Of a stretch of DNA of 64,000 nt, positions 1 through 8,479 are shown piece by piece. The notes beneath the pieces are model-generated. The model saw only the letters and a list, made by a program, of their open reading frames with translations. It did no database searches and was not told where the DNA came from. The position numbers and the translations under genes were made by a program. Position 1 is the first letter of the stretch; each line of letters begins with the position of its first letter. The stretch is from an uncultured Lachnospiraceae bacterium (GTDB lineage Bacteria; Bacillota; Clostridia; Lachnospirales; Lachnospiraceae): the NCBI GenBank assembly GCA_946558695.1, contig CAMNTQ010000006.1, positions 25,364 to 89,363 on the forward strand. Direction: 5' to 3'.

Positions 1-1016
1 TATGTAAGTGTCTTGCCTAAAACTTTGGCAATCTGTGCGACGTCCTGAATCAGCTCGTCATATTTTTCGGGCTTTAAAGACTGTGCGCCGTCGCATAATG
101 CGCATTCCGGATTGTTGTGTACTTCTATCATCAGGCCGTCCGCGCCTGCAGCTACAGCGGCTCTTGACATAGAATCAACCAGCCACCATTTTCCTCCTGC
201 ATGGCTTGGATCAACGATCACCGGAAGATGGGTCAGTCTCTTAAGTACCGGAATACTTTGAAGATCCAGCGTATTTCTCGTATAACTTTCAAATGTACGG
301 ATTCCCCGCTCGCATAGAATGACATTCTCATTGCCGGACGCCATGATGTATTCCGCGGACATGATCCATTCTTCATAAGTAGCGTTAAGACCGCGTTTAA
401 GGAGAATCGGGCGGTCAAGCTGTCCTAATTGCTTTAAAAGATCAAAATTCTGCATATTGCGCGCGCCTATCTGGATCAAGTCGACTTTTTCATTGAAAAG
501 GTCCAGATGTTCCGGAGACATCAGTTCTGTTACGATAGGAAGACCTGTCTCCTCCCGGACTTCGCATAAGATATCTAAGCCCTGAAGGCCAAGCCCCTGA
601 AAAGAATACGGGCTGGTTCTTGGCTTGAAGGCGCCGCCCCGCAGCAGATTCGCTCCGGAGGCTTTGGCGGCAAGAGCAATCTCAAGCACCTGCCCTGTGG
701 ATTCTACGGAACAGGGGCCGGCGATCATCGCCATGTTATTGCCGCCTATTCTGACACCGGATACATCTATGATAGAATCTTCCGGATGAAACGCGCGGTT
801 CGCGAGCTTATACGGTTCCTGCACGTGCATGACTTTATCTACGGATGGATTGACTTCGAATAATTTTGCATCAATCCGGGTTGTATCGCCGATACAGCCG
901 ATGATCGTCATCTCGGAACCTTCTACAATATGGGTGTCTAGGCCCTTGCTTTTGATCAGATTAAGAACACGGTCAATTTCCTGTTGTTTTGTGCGTGGTT
1001 TTAGTACGATAATCAT
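1..1016 (-). CDS. aroF: 3-deoxy-7-phosphoheptulonate (DAHP) synthase, 3' end cut by window edge
   Basis: Condenses phosphoenolpyruvate and erythrose 4-phosphate, the first step of the shikimate pathway; cytosolic. The reading frame starts at an ATG (1016-1014) behind a GGAGG (1025-1029) and stays open to the window edge, giving about 338 residues. The translation begins MIIVLKPRTKQQEID, typical of the N-terminal ferredoxin-like regulatory domain of Bacillus/Thermotoga-type (type I-beta) enzymes. It then shows the core motifs IAGPCSVES, GANLLRGGAFKPRTSPYSF, QIGARNMQNF, ILLKRG and PVIVDPSHAGG. The last visible residues are KVLGKTLT and the stop lies outside the window. No chorismate mutase domain is seen at the N-terminus. 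Symbol aroF is used loosely for this family. Confidence 0.95.
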   Translation of the reverse strand, partial: MIIVLKPRTKQQEIDRVLNLIKSKGLDTHIVEGSEMTIIGCIGDTTRIDAKLFEVNPSVDKVMHVQEPYKLANRAFHPEDSIIDVSGVRIGGNNMAMIAGPCSVESTGQVLEIALAAKASGANLLRGGAFKPRTSPYSFQGLGLQGLDILCEVREETGLPIVTELMSPEHLDLFNEKVDLIQIGARNMQNFDLLKQLGQLDRPILLKRGLNATYEEWIMSAEYIMASGNENVILCERGIRTFESYTRNTLDLQSIPVLKRLTHLPVIVDPSHAGGKWWLVDSMSRAAVAAGADGLMIEVHNNPECALCDGAQSLKPEKYDELIQDVAQIAKVLGKTLT

Positions 1017-1114
1017 AGTATCAATCCTCCATGGTCACACTGTAAAATTTTAGCTGTTTAAAGTGCGAAAACCAAAAATATAGTACCGCTTTTAAATATG
1101 TTTGTCAACAATTT

Positions 1115-2131
1115 TCAGCCAAGAAACCTAAAAATTTTCGTCCAGTATTTTAATAATGTATCATATTTTGCGTTATAGATCTCGTGCTTACTGTCAGGGA
1201 CTTTGATCAGCCAGGTAGGCGCCGTGTGATGCCGGTTGATTTTCTGGATGAACTGATATTGCGCCTTGCCGGATACGACATGATCGTTTTCTGCCTGAAA
1301 TAGAAGCAGCGGGATATGAATCCGTTTCCATGCGGTACGCATAAGAAAGCGATGGAGCTTCGCGGCGCTTAAAGTCCAGCGGTAGGTGCCGCAGGTATTC
1401 TGGAACAGCGGCTCGGTTCTTCGGATCGCCTGCTCATAGTCAAAGCGCACTTGTGACACGGAGCTGCTTTGTTCAAAGTTCTCTGTGTCATCAAAGGGGT
1501 GTCCTCCCGGAAGATGGCGAATGGATTTCCCGAAAAGACAGGCAATCCTGGCGGCAAGCGACGCAAAACTCCACGGCAGAGGACGGGTGTCCGGCCGAAT
1601 CATAGGAGAGGTAAGGACTACTTTTTTGAACAGATTTGGGCTGGCAGCAACAGCGGCGGCAGCAATTCCGCCGCCCATGGAATGGCCGTACAGATAAATC
1701 GGAAGTGTTCCGCAGTCGGATTTTGCATGGTAAGCGACGTTTAAGAGGTCTTCCACATATCTTTCGTACTTGTCAATATGGACTAGAAATAACTCATCGG
1801 CAAGACGGTAGCTTCGGCCGTGGCCGCAATGGTCGGGAATGTAGACATGATAGCCCATTTTCAGGAAGTAGTAGATAACTTCCCGGTATTTTTCGGAGTT
1901 TTCTGTATATCCGTGAGAGATGATTACGATGCCGCGGCACTTTTCTTCTGAGCAGCCGGAAGTGTATTTGGCGCAGTAGATCTTCTGCTTTGGATTATCC
2001 TCTCTTGCCAGCCAAAAGCCTTCTTTCCGGCTGTCAAGAAAAGGGAGGACGAGGCGGTCCATCTGAAATGCATATGTTTCGTCCTTTAAGATCAAAGTTT
2101 CTATTTTTTTCCGTAAAGTGTTCAATTCCAT
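1115..2131 (-). CDS. Alpha/beta hydrolase (serine aminopeptidase S33 / monoacylglycerol lipase-like)
   Basis: A 338-residue soluble alpha/beta-hydrolase of the Hydrolase_4/S33 group, in which lysophospholipases and monoacylglycerol lipases fall. The sequence shows IVIISHGYTENSEKY (oxyanion region), DHCGHGRS, the nucleophile elbow YGHSMGGG, and a late QAENDHVVSG with a distal DSKHEI that supply the Asp and His. An ATG at 2188 would add 19 residues, but it has no Shine-Dalgarno sequence; the ATG at 2131 follows TGGAGG and is preferred. It is transcribed in the same direction as the DAHP synthase, about 100 bp away, but no functional link is evident. The substrate cannot be read from sequence. 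Confidence 0.85.
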   Translation of the reverse strand: MELNTLRKKIETLILKDETYAFQMDRLVLPFLDSRKEGFWLAREDNPKQKIYCAKYTSGCSEEKCRGIVIISHGYTENSEKYREVIYYFLKMGYHVYIPDHCGHGRSYRLADELFLVHIDKYERYVEDLLNVAYHAKSDCGTLPIYLYGHSMGGGIAAAAVAASPNLFKKVVLTSPMIRPDTRPLPWSFASLAARIACLFGKSIRHLPGGHPFDDTENFEQSSSVSQVRFDYEQAIRRTEPLFQNTCGTYRWTLSAAKLHRFLMRTAWKRIHIPLLLFQAENDHVVSGKAQYQFIQKINRHHTAPTWLIKVPDSKHEIYNAKYDTLLKYWTKIFRFLG

Positions 2132-2216
2132 CAGCCTCCAGTTATAAAAATATGTGTTTGTTATCGGGAATATCAAGTGCAGAATCATCTGCAGAGATTA
2201 TGGGGGAAATTACCTT

Positions 2217-2245
2217 TTGACCTCAATATTATAAAATGTTATCAT
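2217..2245 (+). promoter_or_regulatory. Candidate sigma-A promoter upstream of the DUF3810 gene
   Basis: TTGACC (2217-2222), a 17-nt spacer and TATCAT (2240-2245) lie in the divergent intergenic region, pointing toward the membrane protein gene that starts at 2358. Match to consensus is moderate (4/6 at -35, 5/6 at -10) and no start site is known. Confidence 0.4.
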
Positions 2246-2357
2246 AAAATTATGCAGACTGCAAATAAAGTGTTCATAAAATTAATCAAGACTGTATAAA
2301 AAGGTTACAGCATGAATCATGCGAAAATAAAAAGTTATATCAAGTGGTAGTGATAGG

Positions 2358-3515
2358 ATGTATTTAAATAGGAAGAAAAAGTTGCCGGCAAGTACAAATA
2401 GAGGAAAATGCATCACCGGGAGCATTCTGCTCTGTGTTGGTTTGATTCTGATGTGTATTTCCCGGATTTCGCGTACATTTGCCCAATGGTATAGTACGCG
2501 CATTTATCCCATATGGGTAAATGTAACCGGAAGATTTATGAGTGTGTTCCCCTTTTCGGTGTCGGAGGTGCTGCTGTATGCGGTGCTGCTTGCGGCAGTT
2601 CTGACATTTTTGAGATTTATAATAAGAGCTGTAAGGAAATGCGCAGGAAAAGGGGAGTTTCTTTTATTGGGCAGTCGTCTGTATGTATTTGCAGGAGTGT
2701 TGTTTTTTCTATATGTAGTAAACTGCGGAATCAATTATCATAGAGAATCATTTTCGGAAAGTTCGGGAATACGGATAGAAAAGTATTCGGCAGAGGAGCT
2801 TGAAGAGGTATGTATGTGGCTGACAGAGGAAGTGAACAGCCGGAGCAAAGAAGTGCCGCGGAACGCATATGGCGTGATGAAGATTGGCGGGCAAAAGATG
2901 CCCATGGCACAAGAAAATGTTCAAGCATCGCTTATAAAAATACTGAATAAAGAGGCTGTACGGGCAATGGAGCGTTTGGGAGAGCGATACCCGGAGCTTT
3001 CGGGCTATTATCCGAATCCGAAGGCGCTTCTGGTTCCGTGGATATTGTCAGTGCAGCAGCTTTCAGGCATCTATTCGCCTTTTACGGCTGAAGCCAATTA
3101 CAATGGCGATATGGCGGATTATAATATACCTTTTACCGCGTGTCATGAACTTTCCCATCTGAGAGGGTTCATGCAGGAAGAAGAGGCAAATTTTATTGCG
3201 TTTTTGGCAAGCACAGGATCGGAAAACATAGATTTCCAGTACAGCGGCTATCTTATGGGGTGGAGATACTGTATGAATGTGCTGTATCAGGCTGATTATG
3301 AGTCATGGGAGGAGATCAGAGGGAAACTGTCGGAGGAGGTTGAACCGGATTTTATAGCAAACCGTGAATTCTGGGACAGATATGACGGTAGAATTGCCAG
3401 AGCAGCAAATCAGGTAAATGATACATATCTTAAAGCAAACGACCAGTCCGAGGGAGTAGAAAGCTATAACAGGATGGTGGATCTGATCGTTGCGTATAAA
3501 AGGGCGCCTGACTAA
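2358..3515 (+). CDS. DUF3810 family membrane protein with HExxH motif
   Basis: A 385-residue protein with three predicted membrane segments near residues 15-35, 60-85 and 98-120, followed by a large extracytoplasmic domain. That domain carries CHELSHLRGF (H263-E264-x-x-H267) and EEANFIAFLA about 10 residues later, which is the DUF3810 signature and looks like a zinc metallopeptidase active site (HExxH plus a downstream Glu). The family has no established function in what I can see here. It probably acts outside the membrane on envelope material, which is inference. The start has only a weak AGG upstream. Its stop overlaps the topB stop tail to tail by 4 bp, so there is no terminator between the convergent genes. 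Confidence 0.8.
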   Translation: MYLNRKKKLPASTNRGKCITGSILLCVGLILMCISRISRTFAQWYSTRIYPIWVNVTGRFMSVFPFSVSEVLLYAVLLAAVLTFLRFIIRAVRKCAGKGEFLLLGSRLYVFAGVLFFLYVVNCGINYHRESFSESSGIRIEKYSAEELEEVCMWLTEEVNSRSKEVPRNAYGVMKIGGQKMPMAQENVQASLIKILNKEAVRAMERLGERYPELSGYYPNPKALLVPWILSVQQLSGIYSPFTAEANYNGDMADYNIPFTACHELSHLRGFMQEEEANFIAFLASTGSENIDFQYSGYLMGWRYCMNVLYQADYESWEEIRGKLSEEVEPDFIANREFWDRYDGRIARAANQVNDTYLKANDQSEGVESYNRMVDLIVAYKRAPD

Positions 3516-5734
3516 CTGTCAAGCTTAATCCCGGATAAAGCGGCTGCAAATGCATTGTTAACGGGCTCTTCTTTTTGTTTTTTTAGATATCTCTGTACAT
3601 CTTTTTTGGTGACTCCCGCGCCTTCTTTTTCCCGCCTTGCCTTAAAAGCGGACAGTTTTTCCTTATAGCCGCAGGAGCAGACAAAGGTTTCCTCGTTCCC
3701 TTTTTTTATAAGTTCCATCTTTTTGTGACAGTTCGGGCAGCGCGCATTGCTTGTGCGCGCGATCGTTTCCCGATATCCGCATTCCCTGTCCTGACAGACG
3801 AGGAGGCGGGCGTTCTTTCCATTGACAGAAAGCATGCGTTTCCCGCAGCGCGGACATTTTGTGTTTGTAAGATTGTCGTGACGGAAAGTACCGTCAGCGG
3901 ATTTGATCTCTTCCACAAGAGTCTGCGTGTAGCTTCGGATTTCTTTCATAAACTCAGAATCCCTGTGAGAGCCTTTTGCGATATCAGAAAGCTTCATTTC
4001 CCACCGGGCGGTCAATTCTGGCTTTTTCAAATCCTCCGGGACAAGCGAAAGAAGCTGTCTGCCTTTGGAGGTAAGCAGGATATTCCTGTCCTTTTTCTCG
4101 ATCAGGAAGGAGCTAAAGAGCTTTTCGATGATATCGGCTCTTGTGGCGACTGTGCCAAGACCGCCGGTTTCGCCCAGAGTCTTTCGGGCTTTCGTATCTG
4201 TTGATTCCATATATTTTACCGGATTCTCCATGGCGGATAGAAGCGTTGCTTCCGTGAATCTTGCCGGAGGCTTCGTCTTTCCTGATGTCATGGATACATG
4301 GCTGATGGAGAGGGAAGCACCCTGATTAAAAGCTGGAAGAGACTGATCTGACTGACAGTCCTCAGAATCACTTTCAAAATAATATCCCGGATTTTTTTCC
4401 GTACTGCTTTCAGAACCGGGAGCAGCGGCACTGTAGACGGCTTTCCAGCCGGCAGCCTTGATGACTTTTCCGCTTGCGGTGAATAGCTCGTTGGCGGCGG
4501 CGGCTTTCAGGGTAGTCTGCTCGTATTCAAATGCCGGATAGAGAACGCTGATGAACCGCCGTACAACAAGGTCGTAGATTTTTCTCTCATCATTCGTCAT
4601 ATGCTCTGGCTGTACATATTCTTCTGTCGGAATGATCGCATGGTGGTCGCTGACTTTTTTATCATCAACAAATGCCTTGCTTGTTCTAAGCGGGTTCTTT
4701 AAAAGCTCTGGGATAAACTGCCTATACGGACCGATATTGCAGGCCTTCAGACGCTCTTTGATCGTTGGGACGATGTCTGTTCCGATGTAGCGGGAATCTG
4801 TCCGGGGGTAAGTAAGAACCTTGTGGTTCTCGTAGAGTCGCTGCATGATATTCAGTGTTTCCTTTGCGGAAAAGCCGAAACGCTGATTGGCGTCCCGCTG
4901 AAGTTCTGTCAAGTCATAAAGCCCCGGGGAAAATGTCCTCTTGGCTGACGTTGTAATCTCGGTGACAGTCAGCTTTTGATTTTTCAGAGAATCCCTTATA
5001 TTTTCAATATCGTCCTTCTGGAAGGAGTAAAGTCTTCCGCTTGTCTTATGGTGCCAAGTCCATGTCACGCCGCCGGCATTACAAGTAAGACCATAGTAGT
5101 CTTTGGGTTGAAACGAACGGATTTCGTCCTCTCTTCTGGCAATGATTGCAAGAGTCGGCGTCTGCACACGACCGCAGGAAAGCTGCGCATTGTACTTGCA
5201 GGTCAGTGCGCGTGTGGCATTGATGCCTACCAGCCAGTCGGCTTCGGCGCGGCTTTTGGCTGCGTGGTATAAATGATCGTACATCCGCCCGTCTTTTAGA
5301 TGAGTGAAACCTTCGCGGATTGCCTTATCGGTGACAGAAGAGATCCAGAGTCTTTTGATCGGTTTGCGGCAGCCGGATTTCTCAAGAATCCACCGGGCAA
5401 CCAGTTCCCCTTCCCGTCCGGCATCGGTCGCAATGATGATCTGGTCTACATCCTTACGGAAAAGCTGCGCTTTTACATTGTGGTACTGCTTTGCAGTCTG
5501 CTTGATTACTACAAGTTCCCATCTCCCAGGGAGCATGGGCAGGCAGGAGATATCCCACTCCTTATATTTTTTATCGTACTCTTCAGGATCCGCGAGAGTG
5601 ACAAGGTGCCCGAGCGCCCATGTTACGATATAATGATTCCCTTCGACAGCGCCGGAAATATTCTTGTGACAGTTTAAAACACGGGCGATATCCCTTGCCA
5701 CCGAAGGCTTTTCAGCGAGAACTAACGATTTCAT
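3512..5734 (-). CDS. topB: DNA topoisomerase III
   Basis: Type IA topoisomerase of 740 residues that relaxes and decatenates DNA through a 5'-phosphotyrosyl intermediate. The N-terminal Toprim domain shows LVLAEKPSVARDIA and ATDAGREGE. The active-site motif TYPRTDSRY places the catalytic tyrosine at residue 309. The C-terminus carries two Zn-ribbon pairs, CPRCGKRM...CQDRECGY and CPNCHKKM...CSCGYKE, then a basic tail. Length is slightly above E. coli TopB because of the zinc region. The start follows AAAGGAG. TopB of this kind is found both as a chromosomal enzyme and on conjugative elements; no conjugation genes are visible here, so a chromosomal copy is assumed. Confidence 0.96.
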   Translation of the reverse strand: MKSLVLAEKPSVARDIARVLNCHKNISGAVEGNHYIVTWALGHLVTLADPEEYDKKYKEWDISCLPMLPGRWELVVIKQTAKQYHNVKAQLFRKDVDQIIIATDAGREGELVARWILEKSGCRKPIKRLWISSVTDKAIREGFTHLKDGRMYDHLYHAAKSRAEADWLVGINATRALTCKYNAQLSCGRVQTPTLAIIARREDEIRSFQPKDYYGLTCNAGGVTWTWHHKTSGRLYSFQKDDIENIRDSLKNQKLTVTEITTSAKRTFSPGLYDLTELQRDANQRFGFSAKETLNIMQRLYENHKVLTYPRTDSRYIGTDIVPTIKERLKACNIGPYRQFIPELLKNPLRTSKAFVDDKKVSDHHAIIPTEEYVQPEHMTNDERKIYDLVVRRFISVLYPAFEYEQTTLKAAAANELFTASGKVIKAAGWKAVYSAAAPGSESSTEKNPGYYFESDSEDCQSDQSLPAFNQGASLSISHVSMTSGKTKPPARFTEATLLSAMENPVKYMESTDTKARKTLGETGGLGTVATRADIIEKLFSSFLIEKKDRNILLTSKGRQLLSLVPEDLKKPELTARWEMKLSDIAKGSHRDSEFMKEIRSYTQTLVEEIKSADGTFRHDNLTNTKCPRCGKRMLSVNGKNARLLVCQDRECGYRETIARTSNARCPNCHKKMELIKKGNEETFVCSCGYKEKLSAFKARREKEGAGVTKKDVQRYLKKQKEEPVNNAFAAALSGIKLDS

Positions 5735-5772
5735 GTGTAAACTCCTTTCATGAAAATTGTTCTGACAGAAAT

Positions 5773-6036
5773 TCAGAGGCCGTTTTCCATTATAAAAGTT
5801 CTGGGGAACCGTTCTGAGATACGGTCGATCTCCTTCTGAATCTGATTGACCTTTGTCTGAAGACGCCGGCGCTCAGCGTCTAAAGTGCCGTCCTCTGAAG
5901 CCTGTCTGGCAAGCTGGTCTAAGCGGCAGAGCAGAAGTTCCATCTGCTCTAACTGGGCGTCCATATATCTGACGATCTCTAGCTGTTCCTCTCGGGTGAA
6001 TGCGTCGTTGTTGAGAATAGATGATATGTTTAACAT
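5773..6036 (-). CDS. Small hypothetical coiled-coil protein
   Basis: An 87-residue acidic helical protein beginning MLNISSILNNDAF; most of its length (residues 15-75) has heptad-like spacing of Leu, Ile and Met between charged residues, consistent with a coiled coil. A strong GGAGGG sits upstream of the ATG. It lies 38 bp upstream of topB on the same strand and probably shares its transcript. I do not recognise the family. Confidence 0.6.
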   Translation of the reverse strand: MLNISSILNNDAFTREEQLEIVRYMDAQLEQMELLLCRLDQLARQASEDGTLDAERRRLQTKVNQIQKEIDRISERFPRTFIMENGL

Positions 6037-6077
6037 GGCGTCCCTCCAAAGTCATGGAATTAAAGTATGTATAGTTC

Positions 6078-6167
6078 TTATATGTTTTCTTTCACAGTAT
6101 TTACGGGGATGTCCAGAAGTTCGGCTTCGAGAATGTCCACATCTAATACTAATCCATCTCCCATCAT
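6078..6167 (-). CDS. Possible 29-residue small protein upstream of the topB operon
   Basis: A short frame with a good Shine-Dalgarno (AAGGAGG, about 10 nt before ATGATG) encodes MMGDGLVLDVDILEAELLDI followed by PVNTVKENI. It starts 4 nt after the stop of the upstream 56-codon frame, whose last codons contain its ribosome binding site, the arrangement expected for translational coupling. The peptide is acidic and has no membrane segment. No homologue is recognised; length alone makes this uncertain. Confidence 0.35.
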   Translation of the reverse strand: MMGDGLVLDVDILEAELLDIPVNTVKENI

Positions 6168-6171
6168 ATCG

Positions 6172-6342
6172 TTAAATCCTCCTTATAATAAACTCATCAT
6201 AGTGAGCATATGGATGATTATATAGTTTCCGCGTCAGACTTCGGAGCCTGTTGGCATCAGACAGAGTAATATTCCCCATATCCTGATTATCTTGAATCAA
6301 GTTAATTATATCATCCAGAATCAGTGTTCGCAAGGCTTCCAT
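6172..6342 (-). pseudogene. Small ORF or decayed gene, 56 codons, possible upstream frameshift
   Basis: The frame encodes MEALRTLILDDIINLIQDNQ and 36 further residues with a helical, charged composition. There is no ribosome binding site before the ATG. In the same frame, coding-like sequence (residues SFLPETKGQYPKKRTPEN) runs upstream to a TAA. A neighbouring frame upstream reads RYLETIPAETIKVFFLKRK and could join it by a single-base shift near 6380-6400. A frameshifted remnant of a longer gene is therefore at least as likely as a real 56-aa protein. No family recognised. The remaining stretch 6343-6655 has no convincing promoter; it contains a TATAAT at 6557 without a matching -35. Confidence 0.35.
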
Positions 6343-6655
6343 GTTTTCAGGAGTTCGTTTTTTCGGATATTGTCCTTTCGTTTCAGGAAGAAAACTTTAA
6401 TTGTCTCTGCGGGGATTGTTTCAAGATATCTTTCATATTTCTATTCAATGTGCAAAATATATGATGGAGAGGTTATGAATGATGATGAATAGCGGTTTGC
6501 GAATGCTACGCTATTTTGATTGAAATCATCTTATAAATATTAGCTGTCTGCCGAAATATAATATATAGTTTAAGTTTTTCAAAGATAGTTTGTTACTCAT
6601 ATAAATGATTGACACTTGGTCTGGTTTCAAGTTGAAGGGAAGGAGCGGTCTGCTT

Positions 6656-7687
6656 ATGAACAGGTTTTCTAAAAAATTAAAATATATACTTATCGCTTGT
6701 GTTTTGGCTGTGTTGCCCTATAATACAATATACGCGGCAGAGCCTGTAGAAGGAGAGGTTAAAGACACTTCTCAGAAAGAGTCTATCGATGTCTTTTGCC
6801 CGACAGATTATCCTTTTCTCCTTTTTGATGATGAAGACGGCGGGAGACAATTGACGTCGCAGATCTTTCATATAGCGAATTACGGCAAGGAGGATGTAGT
6901 TCTTGATCTGTCGAATGCATGGATGGAAGCAAAAGAAGGGGTTGAGTGCAAAAAGCTGTCTCATTCGGTGGAGGCTGATTACAAGTCAGATTCAAAAGAT
7001 ATCTTTGCCTTTTTAAAAGTTGTAGATACTGCTTCTGGTAAGAAGCTTACCAAGGAAGCGCTCCAGAAAATTGATATTCCTATGAAAAAGGTTACTCCGA
7101 ACAAGAAAGATTATATTCTGACAGGAGATCGTAAGCCGGAATCATATCAAGTTGTTTTAAAGGCGGCGAATCATGATAAGAACGGTAAGTTTGTTTCTTT
7201 TAATCCAGAAAGTGTGTTTTCTTTCTATATTGCCGGCAGTGCGACACCAAATAAAAAGTTGGATTGGAAACGCGGGGATATTACTTTCAATGTGAATATA
7301 AGATTTTGGAATCTTTCTGACGAGAACACATCGGAGACGATGGAAGAGAATGAATTGCCGGAGGGCGACCAGCCTTTAACTGCGCCGGTTGATGAAGAAG
7401 CGCCTCCATCGCAGCCTGAAGATACAAAAGGGGATTCTCAACCAGATTCTGAAGATGCTGAACATTCAACCCAGCTGCCGTCGGATGATACATTGCCTGA
7501 CGATACAAAAGAGGATACGAAACCGGGTTCTGAAGATGCAGGGGATTCAGAGCCGTCGTCATCAGACGCTGCAAAAGATACGGATGATACACTTTCAAAG
7601 GAGAACCCATCATCTGATGGAACCGGAGATTTTTCAAAGCCGCAGCAAGGAGGGGAGACGCAGGACGATGAACACGCTTCCGAATAG
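6656..7687 (+). CDS. Secreted surface protein with beta-sandwich-like domain and acidic low-complexity tail
   Basis: A 343-residue protein. The ATG at 6656 is chosen because AAGGAG lies 10 nt upstream; an earlier ATG at 6605 lacks one. The N-terminus is a signal peptide (basic MNRFSKKLKY, hydrophobic core, cleavage near IYAAEP). Residues 40-225 look like a beta-rich domain ending in SFYIAGSATPN and a following GDITFNVNIRF, a pattern that reappears in the protein starting at 8480. The last 110 residues are Asp/Glu/Ser/Pro-rich with imperfect repeats such as DTKGDSQPDSEDA and DTKPGSEDAGDSE, resembling a cell-wall-spanning stalk. No LPxTG or membrane anchor follows, so attachment is unexplained. 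A hairpin terminator follows the gene. Confidence 0.7.
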   Translation: MNRFSKKLKYILIACVLAVLPYNTIYAAEPVEGEVKDTSQKESIDVFCPTDYPFLLFDDEDGGRQLTSQIFHIANYGKEDVVLDLSNAWMEAKEGVECKKLSHSVEADYKSDSKDIFAFLKVVDTASGKKLTKEALQKIDIPMKKVTPNKKDYILTGDRKPESYQVVLKAANHDKNGKFVSFNPESVFSFYIAGSATPNKKLDWKRGDITFNVNIRFWNLSDENTSETMEENELPEGDQPLTAPVDEEAPPSQPEDTKGDSQPDSEDAEHSTQLPSDDTLPDDTKEDTKPGSEDAGDSEPSSSDAAKDTDDTLSKENPSSDGTGDFSKPQQGGETQDDEHASE

Positions 7688-7763
7688 CCGTAACAGTGCG
7701 GAAGATTATGAAGAACGATCAGATAGTTATTTGAAGCATGGCAGATAAGGAGCGGTATATAAT

Positions 7764-7803
7764 GAGACCAGTTGGTTAAAAAACCGACTGGTCTCAATTT
7801 TTA
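7764..7803 (+). terminator. Rho-independent terminator after the first surface-protein gene
   Basis: Inverted repeat GAGACCAGTTGGTT / AACCGACTGGTCTC (7764-7795, one mismatched position) with an A-rich loop, followed by AATTTTTATG. Ends the transcript of the gene at 6656-7687. Confidence 0.85.
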
Positions 7804-7833
7804 TGTTTTTTAGTCAAATATGTTTTTATTTCC

Positions 7834-7860
7834 TTAATTTATGTTGAGTAAAGCCGATAA
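7834..7860 (+). promoter_or_regulatory. Candidate sigma-D (sigma-28) promoter
   Basis: TTAATTTA (7834-7841), 11 nt, then GCCGATAA (7853-7860). The -10 element is a perfect match to the motility sigma factor consensus, the spacing equals the classical TAAAGTTT-N11-GCCGATAA arrangement, and the -35 TTAA is the same as in the flagellin promoter of this window. It lies 74 bp upstream of the gene at 7935. Confidence 0.65.
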
Positions 7861-7870
7861 TATAATAAGA

Positions 7871-7902
7871 TATATATACTTAGCAACGATAAAGTATATA
7901 TA
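7871..7902 (+). repeat. AT-rich inverted repeat in the leader
   Basis: TATATATACTT (7871-7881) and AAGTATATATA (7892-7902) form an 11-bp perfect stem around a 10-nt loop. It lies just downstream of the sigma-D-like promoter and before the ribosome binding site of the next gene. There is no T-tract, so it is not a classical terminator; it could be an operator or an mRNA 5' stabilising hairpin. Confidence 0.5.
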
Positions 7903-7934
7903 CTGCTAATTTCAAGGAAGGAAGGTATATACCA

Positions 7935-8450
7935 ATGCAGCACCATTCTAAAAATCCAGCAGCAGAACAAAAGAAGAAAAAGCGTCTCTTCATAATAATT
8001 TTAATTTTATTACTCTTGATTGCAATTGGTCTTGTCGTATTCTTTTTAACCCGAAAAGACGAAGATGTACGAGATACAGTTGTGACAGAAGAAAATGTAG
8101 AAAAAATCAAACAGCAGCTGCAAGAGCCTGTTGAAGATGGATACTACAAAACAAAGATGTCTGTTGATTGGACCTTTAAGGATGGGAAATCGGTTTCTTC
8201 CGATGCATATGTTGCCAATTCAAAGGACAATACCCGCAAGGTATACTTTGATGTGAATCGGTCTGATACGAATGAACTCGTATACTCATCGCCTTATCTT
8301 CCGGTTGGTACGGAACTGAAAGAGATTAAACTAGATAAAGATTTGCCAGCCGGTGATTATGAGTGTATTCTTACATATCATTTAGTAGATGACGATGACG
8401 AAGAGCTGACTACGGTTTCTGTCACGGTAAATCTTCATATTTTGAATTAG
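7935..8450 (+). CDS. Single-pass membrane protein with extracytoplasmic beta domain
   Basis: A 171-residue protein. The cytoplasmic N-terminus is polar and lysine-rich (HHSKNPAAEQKKKKR), followed by one strong transmembrane helix (residues about 19-40, LFIIILILLLLIAIGLVVFF) and then a mostly beta extracytoplasmic domain of about 125 residues ending VSVTVNLHILN. The charge pattern predicts N-in, C-out. The start follows GGAAGGAAGG. It sits between two secreted-protein genes, 29 bp before the next, and is preceded by a sigma-D-like promoter, which suggests a small surface-structure operon. Family not recognised. Confidence 0.7.
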   Translation: MQHHSKNPAAEQKKKKRLFIIILILLLLIAIGLVVFFLTRKDEDVRDTVVTEENVEKIKQQLQEPVEDGYYKTKMSVDWTFKDGKSVSSDAYVANSKDNTRKVYFDVNRSDTNELVYSSPYLPVGTELKEIKLDKDLPAGDYECILTYHLVDDDDEELTTVSVTVNLHILN

Positions 8451-8479
8451 TTACAAATATTATATTTAGGAGGATGAAC

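Noticed and set aside
3725..4325. Long plus-strand open frames antisense to topB
   Set aside because: They mirror the well-supported topB coding sequence, have no ribosome binding site and encode no recognisable protein.
6292..6492. A 66-codon plus-strand frame in the gap before the first surface-protein gene
   Set aside because: No ribosome binding site; minus-strand frames in the same place look more protein-like.
6534..6562. GCCGAAAT followed by TATAAT upstream of the gene at 6656, considered as a promoter
   Set aside because: GCCGAAAT has a mismatch at a key -10 position with no fitting -35, and the TATAAT has no sigma-A -35 at 16-18 nt.
7389..7748. A 119-codon frame overlapping the acidic tail of the first surface protein
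   Set aside because: The low-complexity Asp/Ser/Pro codons of the true frame create an Ile/Met/Arg-rich out-of-frame reading; the true frame has a signal peptide and ribosome binding site.
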